Source: an uncultured bacterium
GTDB lineage: Bacteria > Nitrospirota > Thermodesulfovibrionia > Thermodesulfovibrionales > Dissulfurispiraceae
Length of the DNA stretch: 35,943 bases
Direction: 5' to 3'
Assembly (NCBI GenBank): GCA_937949555.1
Contig: CALEDV010000066.1
Location: 1-35,943 of the forward strand
The position numbers were made by a program, and so were the translations under genes. This document shows positions 35,011-35,943 of this stretch, piece by piece. The first letter of the stretch is position 1, and every line of letters starts with the position of its first letter. The notes beneath the pieces were generated by a model. The model was given only the letters and a program-made list of their open reading frames with translations, did not search any database and had not been told where the DNA came from.

Positions 35011-35943
35011 TTAGCTTGCTGGGTTAAAGCCATACTGCTTTGCCCTTTTCTCCATCTCTGCTATCTCATCCTTCATGGTCTCTGATAGTGGCTTTAGACT
35101 ATCTAATACCTTGATGAAGTCATCGGCCTCGATATCCGTCCGCTCATCCACAAAGGCCATCTCCACTACCTCCTTCACTACCGCCTCTATGTCTGCACCA
35201 GAAAACCTCTTTGCCTGCATCCTGTCAATAACAGGCGACATGTCTTTATACCAACTCTCCTTTTGTCTCTTTTTTAGATGCACCCGTAGGATGTCTTCTG
35301 CCTCCTCCTTCTTTGGAAAATTCACAAAGAATATCTCATCAAACCTACCCTTCCTCAAAAACTCCGGTGGCATCCCCGTGATGCTGTTTGCTGTGGCTAT
35401 CACAAACACTGGCTTCTTCTTCTCCTGCATCCAGGTCAGGATGGTCCCAAAGATCCTTGCCGAGACCTCTGCACCCCCTCCACCACCACCACTGTTTATT
35501 ACCCCTGCAAAGGCCTTCTCTATCTCGTCTATCCACAGTATACTCGGCGCTATTGCCTCTGCTAACTTGATCGCCTTCCTCATGTTCTCCTCAGACTGAC
35601 CCACATAGGGTCCCATTATCATACCCATGTCAAGCCTCAGGAGGGGCATCTCAAAATAGTTTGCCGTTACCTTCGCCGACAGCGACTTGCCACATCCGGG
35701 CATACCAAACAGCAATACCCCCTTGGGGATGTCTACACTAAAGTCCCTTGCCTTTTGCAGGTTATCAAAGATCTTCTTCTTCCTCTTTAGCCATTTCTTG
35801 AGATTATTGAGTCCCCCTATATCACCTATATTCTCCTCTGTCTTGATAAACTCTAATACCCCACCCTTCCTGACTATCTGCTTCTTCTGCTCTATGATCA
35901 GGTTTATGTCCTCTTCATCAAACTCACCGTTTTGCGCACAGAG
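35011..35943 (-). CDS. Ycf46-type AAA+ ATPase (partial, 5' end off window)
   Basis: The open frame runs from the right edge of the window, giving 310 C-terminal residues. A helical lead-in (FDEEDINLIIEQKKQIVRK, then IGDIGGLNNLKKWL) precedes Walker A GMPGCGKS, Walker B ILWIDEIEKAFAG, sensor 1 VIATANS, and the arginine-finger region LRKGRFDEIFF. A lid domain ends PLSETMKDEIAEMEKRAKQYG. The order and wording match the Ycf46 family found in cyanobacteria, plastids and many bacteria, whose mechanism is poorly defined. Between Walker B and sensor 1 there is a Gly-rich loop (SGGGGGGAE). ATP-driven remodelling is expected; clients are unknown. Confidence 0.87.
   Translation of the reverse strand, partial: LCAQNGEFDEEDINLIIEQKKQIVRKGGVLEFIKTEENIGDIGGLNNLKKWLKRKKKIFDNLQKARDFSVDIPKGVLLFGMPGCGKSLSAKVTANYFEMPLLRLDMGMIMGPYVGQSEENMRKAIKLAEAIAPSILWIDEIEKAFAGVINSGGGGGGAEVSARIFGTILTWMQEKKKPVFVIATANSITGMPPEFLRKGRFDEIFFVNFPKKEEAEDILRVHLKKRQKESWYKDMSPVIDRMQAKRFSGADIEAVVKEVVEMAFVDERTDIEADDFIKVLDSLKPLSETMKDEIAEMEKRAKQYGFNPAS

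Noticed and set aside
34992-35033. Longer start for the 104-aa gene inside the ATPase gene
   Set aside because: No ribosome-binding site at suitable spacing, while AAGGAGG precedes the downstream ATG.

Overview
This window looks like the chromosome of an anaerobic Gram-negative bacterium. Gram-negative traits are a type II secretin, a beta-barrel porin with signal peptide, PgsA, and an MEP isoprenoid pathway (Dxs, IspA). Anaerobic traits are a hybrid-cluster protein with the strict-anaerobe cysteine spacing, its ferredoxin partner, and radical-SAM enzymes. The gene orders def-fmt-DUF116-rsmB-PASTA and galU-hsp20-lon-thiL-rimO, with moderate GC, suggest Nitrospirota (Thermodesulfovibrionia-like) or a related deltaproteobacterial-grade lineage. 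That placement is an inference from gene content; there is no rRNA here. No tRNA, rRNA, CRISPR array or intact transposase gene was seen.

Layout. Nearly everything is on the minus strand in tightly overlapping operons, so it is transcribed from high to low coordinates. 1-3057: rpe, a TPR gene, pgsA and a radical-SAM/DUF512 protein. 3492-7300: def, fmt, DUF116, rsmB and a PASTA protein (translation initiation and rRNA modification). 7463-13147: a pyrimidine operon, pyrR-pyrB-pyrC-TPR-carA, preceded by a sigma70-type promoter and a clear PyrR-binding RNA hairpin. 13293-14990: a porin with its own promoter, long structured leader and terminator. 15384-18006: hcp and a ferredoxin under an FNR/HcpR-type palindrome. 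18144-24255: galU-hsp20-lon-thiL-rimO. 24537-27664 (+ strand): the secretin gspD and a nitronate monooxygenase/FabK-like flavoprotein, converging on the next operon with only 3 bp between stop codons. 27668-33543: guaB-guaA-ispA-dxs. 33849-35943: a Ycf46-type AAA+ ATPase (cut by the window end), two uncharacterised helical proteins, and a double zinc-ribbon miniprotein.

The least ordinary content is (i) a family of short hairpin-type repeats with related inverted termini (about 211 bp at 3153-3363, about 213 bp at 24311-24523, a 617-bp relative at 33578-34194 that encloses the zinc-ribbon gene, and fragments at 18041 and 24531), and (ii) the Ycf46 ATPase cluster, whose small partner genes I do not recognise. 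The repeats carry no transposase and look like MITE-type non-autonomous elements; one fragment appears to supply the -35 box of the gspD promoter.

Several starts were moved from the longest open frame using ribosome-binding sites: thiL, lon, guaB and the 104-aa gene. rsmB and pyrB appear to start with TTG, and the porin and ispA with GTG.
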